This document shows, one piece after another, positions 34,607-44,766 of a stretch of DNA of 64,000 nucleotides (position 1 is the first letter of the stretch; each line of letters opens with the position of its first letter). The DNA lies in NCBI GenBank assembly GCA_025093985.1, contig JACAAK010000008.1:2153361-2217360 (forward strand). Direction: 5' to 3'. A program made the position numbers and the translations under genes. The DNA is from Calvatia gigantea (taxonomy: Eukaryota; Basidiomycota; Agaricomycetes; Agaricales; Lycoperdaceae). The notes beneath the pieces are model-generated. The model worked only from the letters and a program-made list of their open reading frames with translations. It ran no database searches and had not been told where the DNA came from.

Positions 34607-37600
34607 GCACTGCCTCAAGAGTCAAGAAACTTGTATCTAGGATATCAGACAAATTCTACATGATTCCTCAGAAACAAAAGTGTGAATTAAACCTAGAAAG
34701 CAATATCCACACAAAAGGAAAAAGGGTCACAGTAAACACAATTGTGGACTTGGAGTGAACCACCAGCAGCATTAGCAAAAAACTAGTTGATGAAGAAAAA
34801 ATCCCAATATGGAAACTAGAGCAACAAATCCTGGTACTAAATGCAGATGGAACCCCAAATCAAGGAGGAAAAGTAACAAAAACAGCAACTATTGAAATGG
34901 ATATCCAAGAACACTGGGAAAAAATCAAGGCATCAGTTGTACAGCTACAAGACAGGGCAGAAATATTTCTGGGTCATGATTGGCTAGTCAAACATAACCC
35001 AGAGGTAGATTGGAACACTGGAGAAATCAAGTTCACCTGATGCCCATCAGACTGCCAATTTCCCCATCAGAACATTCATATCATGGACAAAATGTGGAGC
35101 ATGGCCATCACAGAAAACCTATGGAAAGAAGAGGAAGAACCAGACCTGACCAAACTGAAAGACCTACCAGATTATGTATGGCCATTCACCCATCTATTCA
35201 ACAAGACAACCTTCAACAAACTCCCAGAGCAGACAGAATGGGACCATGAGATAATCCTAACTGAGGATGCCTCTAAAGAAATAAATGCAGGAACATACAA
35301 CATGACAATCAAGGAACAAGATGAACTCCAAACCTTCATCAAGGAAAACCTAGAATCTGGATGAATAAGGCCATCAAAATCCCTATATGCAGTACCCACC
35401 TTCTTCATCCCAAAGAAAAATGGATCTAAATGACTAATACAAGACTATCAGCAATTGAACAGTGTGGTGGTTAAAGACAAAACCCCACTACCAAGGATCA
35501 GAGAGGTTATTGACAAACTGGGGAAAGCAAAATATTTCAACAAACTAGACATCATTTGGGACTACAACAATATTAGAATTAAGGAGGGAGATGAATGGAA
35601 GCAGCATTCCTCATGAATGAAGGGCTCTTTGAGCCAACAGTCATATATTTTGGACTAAGCAACTCACCTGAAACCTTCTCTCGTATGATGACAAGTATCT
35701 TCCATGACCTGCTACAAAATGGAGATATCATAAACTACATGGATGACTCTGCAATTCCTGGCAACACAAAGGAGCAACTATGAGAATAAACCATATGATT
35801 CCTAGAACAAGCAAACCAGTATAACCTATACTTCAAACAATCTAAATGCATATTCGATACAGAAGAAATTCCAATGCTGGGAGTTAAAGTAGGACATGGG
35901 AAAATTGAAATAGAGGAAGGAAAAGTCAAATCAGTGCAAGACTGGCCCAAACCCAAAAACACAAAAGGAGTAGAACGATTCTTAGGCTTTGCCAATTACT
36001 ATTGACACTTTATCAAGAACTTCAGCAAGATCACAGGACCTCTGAACAAGCTCAAAGGAGCAACCACATGGGAATGGAACACAGAACACCAAGCAGCATT
36101 CAATGAACTAAAAAAAATGCATCACTGAAAAACCCATCTTGACACTACTGCAAAGGCAGGGACAGTTCTGAGTGGAGGTAGATGCATCCAACTATGCATT
36201 AGGAGGAGTGCTATTACAGTTACAGGAGAACAAATGATATCCAATCACATTCACATTATGGACACTTTTGCCAGCTAAACACAATTATGAGATCTATGAT
36301 AAGGAGCTACTGGCTATCGTACATGCCCTGAAAGAATGGAGATACTACCTGCTAGATGCTAAGGAGAAGTTTGAGATCTGGACAGACCACAAGAACTTAA
36401 AGTACTACAGGGAGCCACAGAAACTAAATGGATGACAGGCCCAGTAGTATCTATGATTACAGGACTATGACTTCATCCTATGACATGTGCCTGGAAAAAC
36501 CAATACAAAGGCTGACCTATTATCCCATATACACCAAGTACCAGAAGTGACAGAAGACAAGCTAGTCACCATGATCAAGGAGAGCTGGCTGCAATCAGAA
36601 GGCACTGATGACACAATACTACTATGGGCCAAACTATTCCTAGAACTAATGTTCTTAGATAAGATACAAAGAAAACCCCAAAGAGAAATATCAGTCATTG
36701 CTGAACTACAAAAAGATGAATCAAACTTCACTGAAGACAACAGAGTGGTTTATAAAGGAAATAGTGCATATGTACCTCCAGATGCAAAGCTATGGGAAGA
36801 AATCCTCCAACAATACCACAATGCCCCTGATGTGGGACACCCAGGACAACACAGGATGATAGAACTAATCACCCACAATTATTGGTGGCTGACAATATGG
36901 AAGGATGTGAGAAGGTACACCCAGAGTTGCCAGACATGTCAAAGGAACAAGCCAAGAACAATGCCACTCAAGTTGCCACTACACCCCCTTCTAGTGCCTA
37001 ATGGCCCATGGGAAGAAATCAGTATTGACATGATCAGACCCCTACCAATGTCAGGGGAAAAAGATGTGATACTAGTCATTGTTGACTGTTTTACAAAGAT
37101 AATATGACTCATAGCAACAACAACAGACATCACATCTAAAGATGTCACATGGATCTATCAAGATGAAATATGGAAGCTACATGGACTGCTGAGGAAAGTA
37201 CTCAGCAACTGCAGACCCCAATTCACATTAGAATTCACAAAGGAGCTGTTCAAGGGACTTGGTATAGAACACAACCTGTCAATGGCATATTACCCACAGA
37301 CCAATGGACAAACTGAATGCATCAACAGAGAAGTGGAAACCTACATCTGTCTATACTGCAATTATGATCAGAACAACTGGGCTAACTGGCTGCCAATAGC
37401 AGAATTCCACTACAATGACAAACAGCATGGAGGAATAGGGGAAACACCATTTTTCCTCAACTACAGAAGACATCCATGGAAAGGGAAGACTGGCGAGACA
37501 ACAAACAATCCCACAGCCACAGAATTCTTGAAACACCTGCAGAATGCCCAAGCTAACACCTTATCAGCACTACAGCAGTATCAGGAAAAGATGAAACAAC

Positions 37601-38127
37601 AGCACAACAACAGCAAGCTCCATATCAGAACATATCAAATCAGTGATGAGGTGTGGCTTAAAAACACAAACATCCATACCAATCAGGCATCAAAGAAGCT
37701 AGGCCAAAAGTGGTATGGGCCTTTCCTTATTAAGGAAAAAATAGGAGATACAGCATATCGGCTCGACCTGCCAGAAGGATGGGCCATCCATGATGTTTTT
37801 AATGAACAACTCTTGATACTGGCACACCAAGCCAAGTTCCTGAGCCAAAAGAAAACACCAGTGCCAGACCCAGTCATTATCAACAATGAAGAAGAGTATG
37901 AAGTTGATAAGATCTGAGGACGAAGAAAGCACAGATGGGGCTATCAATTCCTAGTACACTGGAAAGGCTATAGCAATGAAAAAGATACATAAACTGCAGA
38001 ATCCAACTTAGGAAACACAAAAGAAGCAATACAGGACTACCTAAACAGGCATCTGGAGGATATCCATAAGAAGGGAGGCAGAAAACCCAGAAAACCCAGA
38101 AAACCACACAACAACTTAACCAGCTGA
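34605..38127 (+). pseudogene. pol: gy1 copy C pol
   Basis: The protease motif is destroyed (DLE followed by TGA where others have DSG). At the protease/RT junction this copy alone has TGG (35095-35097) instead of TGA. The RT box NYMDDSAIPG is intact (~35740) but surrounded by stops. A frameshift is seen near 35598 (GDEWKAAFL region). RNase H ~36110-36470 has several stops. Integrase 36487-37800 has zinc region GHPGQHRM, catalytic Asp in SIDMI, and E box YPQTNGQTE. The chromodomain (~37920-38040) contains a TGA and a TAA. Stop at 38125-38127. Non-functional. Confidence 0.88.
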
Positions 38128-38133
38128 ATAAAC

Positions 38134-38473
38134 ATGCCTGCCTCTCAATCCAACTGCATCACCATCACCTCCCTCATTCACCCCAACCCCACTAGAATCT
38201 TGTCCATGCCCCTTCCTATCCTAGGAAATAATAAAGCCCCTGCTCCAAGTGGCACCTGTTTTAATATGGCCATAACCCCATTCCCAGCCCAGGGGCTTCT
38301 CAAAGACCTGTTAAAAGATGTCAATAGTGCTACCAATGAAGAGTTGGCTACCATCACTGTTCAGAACTAGAGACTGAACACCAACCACCTTATCATACTT
38401 GCCACTGCCTGTATCACCTTTGCAGATATGTACACTGGGTTTGAAAACACCTCAGTATCTACTAGCCAACATA
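38134..38473 (+). pseudogene. gy1 copy C ORF3, first part
   Basis: Starts MPASQSNCITITSLIHP 6 nt after the pol stop. TAG at 38368-38370. Cut at 38473 by gy2 copy G; ACATA is duplicated at 38469-38473 and 47604-47608. The reading continues at 47609 (PAIFHTLSQSSLTP...). Confidence 0.76.
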
Positions 38474-39093
38474 TGTTACATGCGTTACCTTACTTCGCAA
38501 CCGGGCCCGGATCGTCTCCACTCAGGGAGAGGTTCAACGCTATAGCCCAGGAGTATTTGACAAGTCTCAATGACTTCTGTGCAGGCTTCGGATTGCTCCC
38601 TCGAGTAGAAGCTCGCGCTTGCCTGAGAAGTCCGAGTTAAATGTCACTGCAGTCCCCAAGGTTGTTAGCCTTGTAGCAGACGAGCGAAGATAAGGAAGCT
38701 TGTTACTAGAATAACCTAAAGTGATACAAAGTACTACTTTAGGGTTTATATACTAGCTGTGAATAGGAGATGAGAGATTACGTAGTAAGTAGATATGAGT
38801 CAATGAGAACTACTACGGGTTAATTGGTAATCTAAGGAATCATAGGGATAGGTGAAATGAATAGAAGGACAAGTACGAGTCATAAGAAGATGGAGTCAGG
38901 TAAAGAGAAGTACGATGATGGGAAAGATGAAGGTGAAACAGGAACATGATTCAGAATGAATCATAAGAAGCAAGGGTAGAAGTACATGTGATAAATAAAT
39001 AAAGAACGGACCAGGGTATACAAGAATGGAAAGTCCATACGGAAGGTTAATACGTTAGTGCGGAGAGTCCGGGGGTGTGGTAAGTTCGTAACA
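38474..39093 (-). repeat. gy2 copy G 3' LTR
   Basis: 620 bp, TGTTACATGC to TTCGTAACA on the plus strand. In sense it has TATATAAACC with a predicted transcript start ~36 nt downstream at AGGTTATTCT. Confidence 0.94.
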
Positions 39094-39125
39094 TTAGCCC
39101 GTCTCTAGGTAAATTACTCCGAAAT

Positions 39126-39479
39126 TTACGCGGATAGGACTGAGTAGTCCAAAGATACTCCGTCATCGTAATATTCATCGTCGAAGGCATCACGGGGGTT
39201 TTCCAGGACTTGTTCTTGGAAACGTTGTTTCATATTTTCCACGGCTTGGACGTGGTCGACGTATTTCGGACAATCTTCTGGCTTGTGTTTCGGGTTGAGA
39301 GTTTCGCAGAGTCGGCAGAAGTATTGGGGGCAGGTCCAGCGGTAATGGCCAGGGCGGGTTTTTCGACAGATGGGGCAAGTGGTATGAGCGCAGTCACTGG
39401 CCCAGTGACCTACGGCAGGGAGATGGAGTTTGGCACATTTTTCACAAAAGGCCTTCGAGTCGAAATTCGGGTTGTTCAT
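39126..39479 (-). CDS. gy2 copy G ORF4: Cys/His-rich protein with three extended CCHC knuckles
   Basis: 117 residues, last ORF before the 3' LTR. Three tandem Cys/His units fill the middle: C-X2-C-X9-H-X4-C, C-X2-C-X6-H-X4-C (CPICRKTRPGHYRWTC) and C-X2-C-X7-H-X4-C (CRLCETLNPKHKPEDC). These look like zinc knuckles with loops longer than the standard four residues. An acidic tail follows. The ATG overlaps the stop of the preceding frame (ATGA at 39476-39479), which suggests coupled translation or a frameshift product. Likely zinc- and nucleic-acid-binding; the family is not recognised. It may be the C-terminus of the ORF3 protein rather than a separate gene. Confidence 0.7.
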   Translation of the reverse strand: MNNPNFDSKAFCEKCAKLHLPAVGHWASDCAHTTCPICRKTRPGHYRWTCPQYFCRLCETLNPKHKPEDCPKYVDHVQAVENMKQRFQEQVLENPRDAFDDEYYDDGVSLDYSVLSA

Positions 39480-39745
39480 AGCTCGGGGTTGGGTTGGGGT
39501 TCCTCCTCGTCCTGAGTTAGGACCGAGGGGTTTTCGAATAGGTTTCGGAGGCTTAGAAGTTGATCCAGTTGGCCCATTAAGTTGTGTATGGCCGTTTCAA
39601 ATCGTTCGGGTGGGATGTGTCCGTCTGGATGGGAGAGATGTGGAGGAGGAAGGTACATGCAGTTCGGGGGAGGAGTTTCTTGCGGGGGAATCGGCTCGTT
39701 GGTGTGGTCTGACCTTAGAAGGGCCAGTTCGCTGGTTGGGTGGGA
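39476..39745 (-). CDS. gy2 copy G ORF3 continuation in the next frame
   Basis: This segment reads like real protein (HIPPERFETAIHNLMGQL, LRNLFENPSVL) and ends at the ATGA overlap with ORF4. It is open much further upstream (to 40684), but there the reading is a Pro/Ser-rich shadow of ORF3. I infer that ORF3 shifts +1 into this frame around 39700-39745, either by a programmed shift or because this copy carries a small indel. Boundaries are approximate. Confidence 0.45.
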   Translation of the reverse strand, partial: SHPTSELALLRSDHTNEPIPPQETPPPNCMYLPPPHLSHPDGHIPPERFETAIHNLMGQLDQLLSLRNLFENPSVLTQDEEEPQPNPEL

Positions 39746-40943
39746 TAGGCTTAACGCTATGCTCGTTGAGGTAGCGGGCATAAGCCTGAGGTAATCCAAG
39801 GCTTCGTGATGCCTGGATAAATAGGGCCGCTCGATCGGTAGTGTGCTCATAATCCCGAGAAAGATGTTCGAGCTGTGAAATGGCGTCGCAGATAAAGCGC
39901 CAGTGATTTCGCTGATTGGCATTATGTAAATATTCGGTGCGGAAGCGAGTTCGATGGCCTCCCTTGAGGACCATCGTGCGGAGGGATCCCTCAGATGAGA
40001 AATCAGTTCTAGCCCATAACTCCATGGGCGAAGGTCTATCGTTCGTAGAGGGGGGGTCAGGGGAGAAGCTGCTTCGTCTGTCGGGGTCTCGGTCGGATGG
40101 GTTGGCTGCGATGTAACCTGCAGCCGAGTGTTCAGTGGGGTGTAGTTCGTCCCAGGCTGTCCTGAGGGGTTTCGGATTGATGGTGGTAGCGGTGGGGGAC
40201 TTTGGAGCGGGGCCGGTGGTGGAGGGGGGAATGTGTCGTTGGTCGAGGACAGGAAGTTCTGCCCTAATAGATTTCGGGATCCCAGCTCGCTCTGAGGGGA
40301 GTGTTGGGGTGGGGTTGTCGGCCCAGATTGGGTAGACATACTTTGGTTTTGGTGACCAGAGGAGCCGCTGTGGGGTTGATTTCGTATCGTAGGTGGTGGT
40401 ATGGGGAGTGGCTCCGGCGACGACGCTGGAGAAAGAGACAGGCTGGTCTCTTGGCTCGGGGTTGTTGGATGAACTTGGTACGTCTGGCTGCTGGGGATGA
40501 AGTTGGGATACAGCGGAGCTGCTTCCCATTCTTGTTGGGTAGGTGAGTCTATCCCAGGGGGTACTGGGAGATGATTCGGTGGAGGGGGGAATGTAGACGC
40601 AATCTGGACCGACAAAGACGTCGACCCAGAATTGTTTGTTCTGGTCCGCGAATTGTTGGAGCTCGTCTTTGGTGAAGACGGCATTCGGGAGGGTGATAAT
40701 AGGCTTTTCGAGCAGTTTGTTAATTTGGACGGTGGGGAGAATTGGGGTTTCGTGGCCCACAGGTGTGACGGTGGGAGGGTAGGATATAGAAATATGAGGG
40801 GAGGAGGGGAGAGAATGGGCTTTTCTAACTGGGGAATTGTTTTTTGTAGAAAGGGAGGAGATGGAAGAGAGGGAAGGAGAGGGGGATGAGGCTACAATAG
40901 CCGCTTTCTTTCCCTTCTTGTAGTTTTTCTGGGTAGGTGCCAT
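39597..40943 (-). CDS. gy2 copy G ORF3, unknown element-encoded protein
   Basis: 448 residues starting MAPTQKNYKKGKKAAIV, 61 nt after the pol stop and in the same sense. Residues 1-50 are basic and Ser-rich. Around 70-120 there is a compact segment (ELQQFADQNKQFWVDVFVG). The middle is Pro/Ser-rich and probably disordered. Around 310-410 lies a folded-looking region (RTEYLHNANQRNHWRFICDA; AISQLEHLSRDYEHTTDRAA). The last ~40 residues in this frame look non-coding, which fits a shift to the next frame near 39740. I know of no family. Being inside the LTRs of a young element, it is probably a real retrotransposon gene, perhaps a second structural or nucleic-acid-binding protein together with ORF4. 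Confidence 0.68.
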   Translation of the reverse strand: MAPTQKNYKKGKKAAIVASSPSPSLSSISSLSTKNNSPVRKAHSLPSSPHISISYPPTVTPVGHETPILPTVQINKLLEKPIITLPNAVFTKDELQQFADQNKQFWVDVFVGPDCVYIPPSTESSPSTPWDRLTYPTRMGSSSAVSQLHPQQPDVPSSSNNPEPRDQPVSFSSVVAGATPHTTTYDTKSTPQRLLWSPKPKYVYPIWADNPTPTLPSERAGIPKSIRAELPVLDQRHIPPSTTGPAPKSPTATTINPKPLRTAWDELHPTEHSAAGYIAANPSDRDPDRRSSFSPDPPSTNDRPSPMELWARTDFSSEGSLRTMVLKGGHRTRFRTEYLHNANQRNHWRFICDAISQLEHLSRDYEHTTDRAALFIQASRSLGLPQAYARYLNEHSVKPIPPNQRTGPSKVRPHQRADSPARNSSPELHVPSSSTSLPSRRTHPTRTI

Positions 40944-41004
40944 TGGTAGTTCGGTTTGTAGAAGTGCTGTTAAAGAATGATGGAGAAGTTGGGTGAATCC
41001 TGGA

Positions 41005-44000
41005 TTATTTATATCTTTTAGGTGGGATGGGAATTAGGTGGTGTTCTCGTTGGTATTTTCGTAACATTTCTTGGGCATGTGGTGAGAGTTGTGCTTCGTT
41101 TTCCCAAGAGTTTTCTTCGTGGCTGTAACCTTTCCATTTGATGTAGTATTCCCTTTGTTTATTCTTGGTTCTATGGTTCAAGATACCTTCGATTTCGTAT
41201 TCTTCTTCTCCTTCTATTATGTCAGGGAGAGGTGGTTGTGGATTTGATCCATGGGTATTGTTTTCGGTGTATTCGGAGAGAAGGGTAGCGTGGAATACGT
41301 TGTGAATTTTCCATGTTTCAGGTAGTTTCAGTCGGTAGGAGAGTGGTGATAAGACTTCCTTGATGGTAAATGGTCCGAGGCGTTTTGGTGCGATCTTGTT
41401 TGATTTGAATGGGAGTTTCAGGTTTCTCCGTTCAAGCCACACTTTTTGTCCTAGGGTGAAGGGTTTGAATTTTGTTTTGATTCGTTGCTCCATGCGTTCC
41501 ATAGCTAGTTTGTGGGCAGTAATTGCTTCTCTTCGTGCATGGTCTAAGAGTTCTATTCGTTCTTCAGTAGTGGTGAAGTTTGATTCCTCTAGAATAGTGG
41601 GTATTCCATGGGGTTTTGTTCCGTACATAAGTTCAAAAGGGGTTTGTTTCCGGTCTGAATGTGTTCGTGAATTGTGAGAGAATTCGAGGATTGGGAGTGC
41701 TTTAGACCAGGAGGAGGGATTTCCTGTACAGTAGATAGATAGGTACGCTGCAATTTCCTGATTGAATCGTTCTGTTGTTCCATCCGATTGAGGGTGGTAG
41801 GCTGATGAGAATGATTGGGTGATTCCAAGTCGTTTCATGAGAGCTTGACTGGAGTTTGCTCGGAATCTGGGGTCACGGTCGGAGATTATCTTGTCCGGTA
41901 GTCCGAATCTGGTGTAGACCTTGTCTATAATTATGTCGGCAATTCCTTTGGCGGTGATTTCCTTTGTACAAGGAGTGAGAATTACCCCCTTCGTAAGTCC
42001 ATGGTCCACTATGGACAGAATTGAGTCGAATCCGTGGGATTTCGGCAAGTCGGTCAGCAGATCCATAGCAATATGGGCGAATGGCCTAGTAGATATTGGT
42101 GGTGGTACCGGTTGCAATGAAGGGTGGGAAGGATTTCGGTTAATTTTGAATTGTTGGCATTCGCTGCATCCTTTAACATAATTTCGTACGAAGGTACTCA
42201 TTCCTGGCCAATATACTTCGGCTTTGGCGAGGCGATAAGTTTCTTGTTCTCCAGGGTGTCCGACCGAAGGGTGGTCATGGTATCGTTGGATGACACATCG
42301 GCAGAGTTCCATATCTTCTGGGATGATGATCTTTCCTTCGAATGTCATAAGATGTCCATATGGCCTGGGAATCATCCCGTATTTCGGATTTATTGCTTCT
42401 GGTGATTCTGATAGAAGTCGTTTCATGGCTTCCATGGTGATTTCGTCATATTTCGATGATTTTATGATGTCATCCTGTAGTTTCTGATCAACCATGGAGA
42501 TGAACAGTTCGTCTGGTAATACAGTGATTTCCCTGAGGAATACTTCCTCGGGTAAGACAATAACATTTTCGTTGTCATTGTCATCATCTGGGGTGTGATC
42601 TGGTCGACGTGAGAGGGCATCGGCGGCAGGTATCTTGGTTCCTGGGACATGTTCAATTGCGAAGTCGAAGTGTGAGAGGAAACCAAGCCATCGAGCTTGT
42701 CTTCTGGAGATATTTTGGGGTTTTCTCCAAAAGGTGAGGTTCTTGTGATCAGTTCGTATTGTTACGCGATGTTGGGCTCCTTCTAGGTAATGTCGCCATT
42801 CTTCTAGTGCCGTGATTATGGCAAGGAGTTCCCTGTCGTGTATTTCGTAGTTTCGTTGGGTAGGATTGAATGCTTTGGATAGGAAAGCTACTGGGTGGTA
42901 GTTTCCGTTCATGTCTTGCTGTGATAAGACTGCTCCCAAGGCATATTTTGAGGCGTCGGTTTCGATAAAGAAGGGTTTTGTTTGGTCTGGCATCAGCAAA
43001 ACGGGTTTCTTCATAAACTCGGATTTTAGTTGGCTGAAGGCTTCGTTTGCTTTGTGTTCCCATTCGAATTTCTTTGTTTTGGATAGAAGAGCATTAAGCG
43101 GTCGAGAGATGTCGGCATAACGATGTATGAATTTTCGGTAGAAGTTACAGAATCCCATGAATTTTCTGACATCGTGGGTAGTGTGGGGTAAGGGCCATTC
43201 TTCTATTCCACGGAGTTTGGTGTTGTCCATTTCGATCTTGTCGGGGGAGATTATCATGCCGAGGTATTCTAGATGGGTTTTATCGAATTCGCATTTTTCC
43301 AGTTTCAGGTATAGATCGTTGTCCTTCAAGATCTGAAGTGCTTCCAAAGTAAGGCGATCCATTTCTTCCTGAGTTTTTGCGTAGATGAGGATGTCATCCA
43401 TATAGATTATAATTCCTCCTTTATCTAGCATTTTTGCGAATATGGTGTCCATCATTTTTTGGAAGGTGGCTGGGGAGTTGCACATTCCAAAGAACATGAC
43501 GTTCAGTTCGTAAAGTCCGATTGGAGTTTTGAATGCGGCTTTCCATTGGTCTCCTTCTCGAATATGGATGTTGTTGTATCCGAGTCGGACGTCCATTTTC
43601 GTGAATAGTTTTGCTCCTTGAAGTTTGTCCATAATTGTCGTTATCATAGGAATAGGGTACGCATTCTTCTTGGTATGTTTATTTAGGTAACGGTAATCTT
43701 GGCATGGCCGAAGTTTCCCGTCCTTCTTTCCTACGAAAAAGAAGGATGAGGCCATGGGAGATTCAGATTCTCGGATGTATCCTTTTCGGAGGTTTTCGTT
43801 TATGAACTTCTTGAGTTCTTCGGTTTCAAGGGGTGATAAGGGGTACGTTTTCCCTAGTTCTGGTTTAAAGGTATCCAAGAGTTCGATTTTATGGTCGTAT
43901 GGTCTGGGAGGGGGAAATCGTTCGGATTTCTTCGTGTCGAAGAGTGAAGCGAATTTCTTGTATTTCCTGGGTACCTTTGTATCGGTTTTTGGGGTTGATT

Positions 44001-44766
44001 TTTGTGCGAGACTTGTAGCTTGGGTGATCTTCGTATTGATTTCGAGTTCATGTGGAGTTTGAGTGATTTCGTAGAGTTCATGTTCCAAATGGAATTCCTC
44101 GAAATCAATGTTTTCCAGGTAGAGTTTGAGTTCATCGATAGAGAGTTCAGGTTCTTCCGAATGGATGATTGCTTCAAAGACTTTTACAGCTAGTGGGTCA
44201 AAGTCTTCATCTAGGTAGGTGTAGCGTTCGGTATCATTCATTCCATGGATATCTAAGGCGATTTCGTTGATGGTGGTAGGTCCGTTTGTGGATTTTACGA
44301 TTAAGGGTACGATGTTGTCATTGTTTCGCCATTTGAACTCTTGAGTAGTCCAATTTATGTCTGGGTTCGTTTGTTGTAGCCATGGGTATTCTAGGATTAG
44401 ATCTTTGGATCCTATTCCTGAGATGTAGGCTTCGAATTGGCATTGTTTTCCATCAATTAAAGCGTTCAATTCTACGCTTTCATAGATTGATCCATTTTCA
44501 TTGGGAGTTCCATCCGCATTGGATACTTTGATAGGATGTTTGATAGGGCATGTTTGTAGTCCATAGGTTTTTGTAAAATTCGAGGATATGAAGTTTCCTT
44601 GGGCTCCTGAATCAATTAGAGCGGTGACTGGGATATTTCGTAGATGGTTCTGATTGAGTTTGATAGGGAGGAAGATTGATGCTTTATTGTCCGAGGTAGG
44701 GAGTTTTATTAGATTGATTTGTGGGTCACCCAGCGATTCCTTTACAGGATCGGGTGACGCCTTCAA
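41005..44766 (-). CDS. pol: gy2 copy G Pol: PR-RT-RNaseH-IN-chromodomain, intact
   Basis: 1,253 codons without interruption. Protease ALIDSGAQGNFI (D52); RT ~300-500 with D391 (KMDVRLGYNNI) and YMDD at 455-458; RNase H with D604, E646 and D673; integrase zinc finger with H830/H837 and C867/C870; integrase core D902, D963, E999 (DD35E); GPF/Y module LGPFTIKEVLSPLSY (~1130-1144); chromodomain ~1189-1243 (YYIKWKGYSHEENSWE), which in chromoviruses targets integration to marked chromatin. The frame is -1 relative to gag and opens at the gag stop; the TTG at 44764-44766 is only the first codon after that stop. Expression probably needs a -1 slip on the five-U run at the gag stop. Confidence 0.95.
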   Translation of the reverse strand: MKASPDPVKESLGDPQINLIKLPTSDNKASIFLPIKLNQNHLRNIPVTALIDSGAQGNFISSNFTKTYGLQTCPIKHPIKVSNADGTPNENGSIYESVELNALIDGKQCQFEAYISGIGSKDLILEYPWLQQTNPDINWTTQEFKWRNNDNIVPLIVKSTNGPTTINEIALDIHGMNDTERYTYLDEDFDPLAVKVFEAIIHSEEPELSIDELKLYLENIDFEEFHLEHELYEITQTPHELEINTKITQATSLAQKSTPKTDTKVPRKYKKFASLFDTKKSERFPPPRPYDHKIELLDTFKPELGKTYPLSPLETEELKKFINENLRKGYIRESESPMASSFFFVGKKDGKLRPCQDYRYLNKHTKKNAYPIPMITTIMDKLQGAKLFTKMDVRLGYNNIHIREGDQWKAAFKTPIGLYELNVMFFGMCNSPATFQKMMDTIFAKMLDKGGIIIYMDDILIYAKTQEEMDRLTLEALQILKDNDLYLKLEKCEFDKTHLEYLGMIISPDKIEMDNTKLRGIEEWPLPHTTHDVRKFMGFCNFYRKFIHRYADISRPLNALLSKTKKFEWEHKANEAFSQLKSEFMKKPVLLMPDQTKPFFIETDASKYALGAVLSQQDMNGNYHPVAFLSKAFNPTQRNYEIHDRELLAIITALEEWRHYLEGAQHRVTIRTDHKNLTFWRKPQNISRRQARWLGFLSHFDFAIEHVPGTKIPAADALSRRPDHTPDDDNDNENVIVLPEEVFLREITVLPDELFISMVDQKLQDDIIKSSKYDEITMEAMKRLLSESPEAINPKYGMIPRPYGHLMTFEGKIIIPEDMELCRCVIQRYHDHPSVGHPGEQETYRLAKAEVYWPGMSTFVRNYVKGCSECQQFKINRNPSHPSLQPVPPPISTRPFAHIAMDLLTDLPKSHGFDSILSIVDHGLTKGVILTPCTKEITAKGIADIIIDKVYTRFGLPDKIISDRDPRFRANSSQALMKRLGITQSFSSAYHPQSDGTTERFNQEIAAYLSIYCTGNPSSWSKALPILEFSHNSRTHSDRKQTPFELMYGTKPHGIPTILEESNFTTTEERIELLDHARREAITAHKLAMERMEQRIKTKFKPFTLGQKVWLERRNLKLPFKSNKIAPKRLGPFTIKEVLSPLSYRLKLPETWKIHNVFHATLLSEYTENNTHGSNPQPPLPDIIEGEEEYEIEGILNHRTKNKQREYYIKWKGYSHEENSWENEAQLSPHAQEMLRKYQREHHLIPIPPKRYK

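Noticed and set aside
39476..40684. 402-codon minus-strand ORF taken as a whole
   Set aside because: Only its last ~85 codons look like protein; the upstream part is a Pro/Ser-rich shadow of ORF3 in the other frame.
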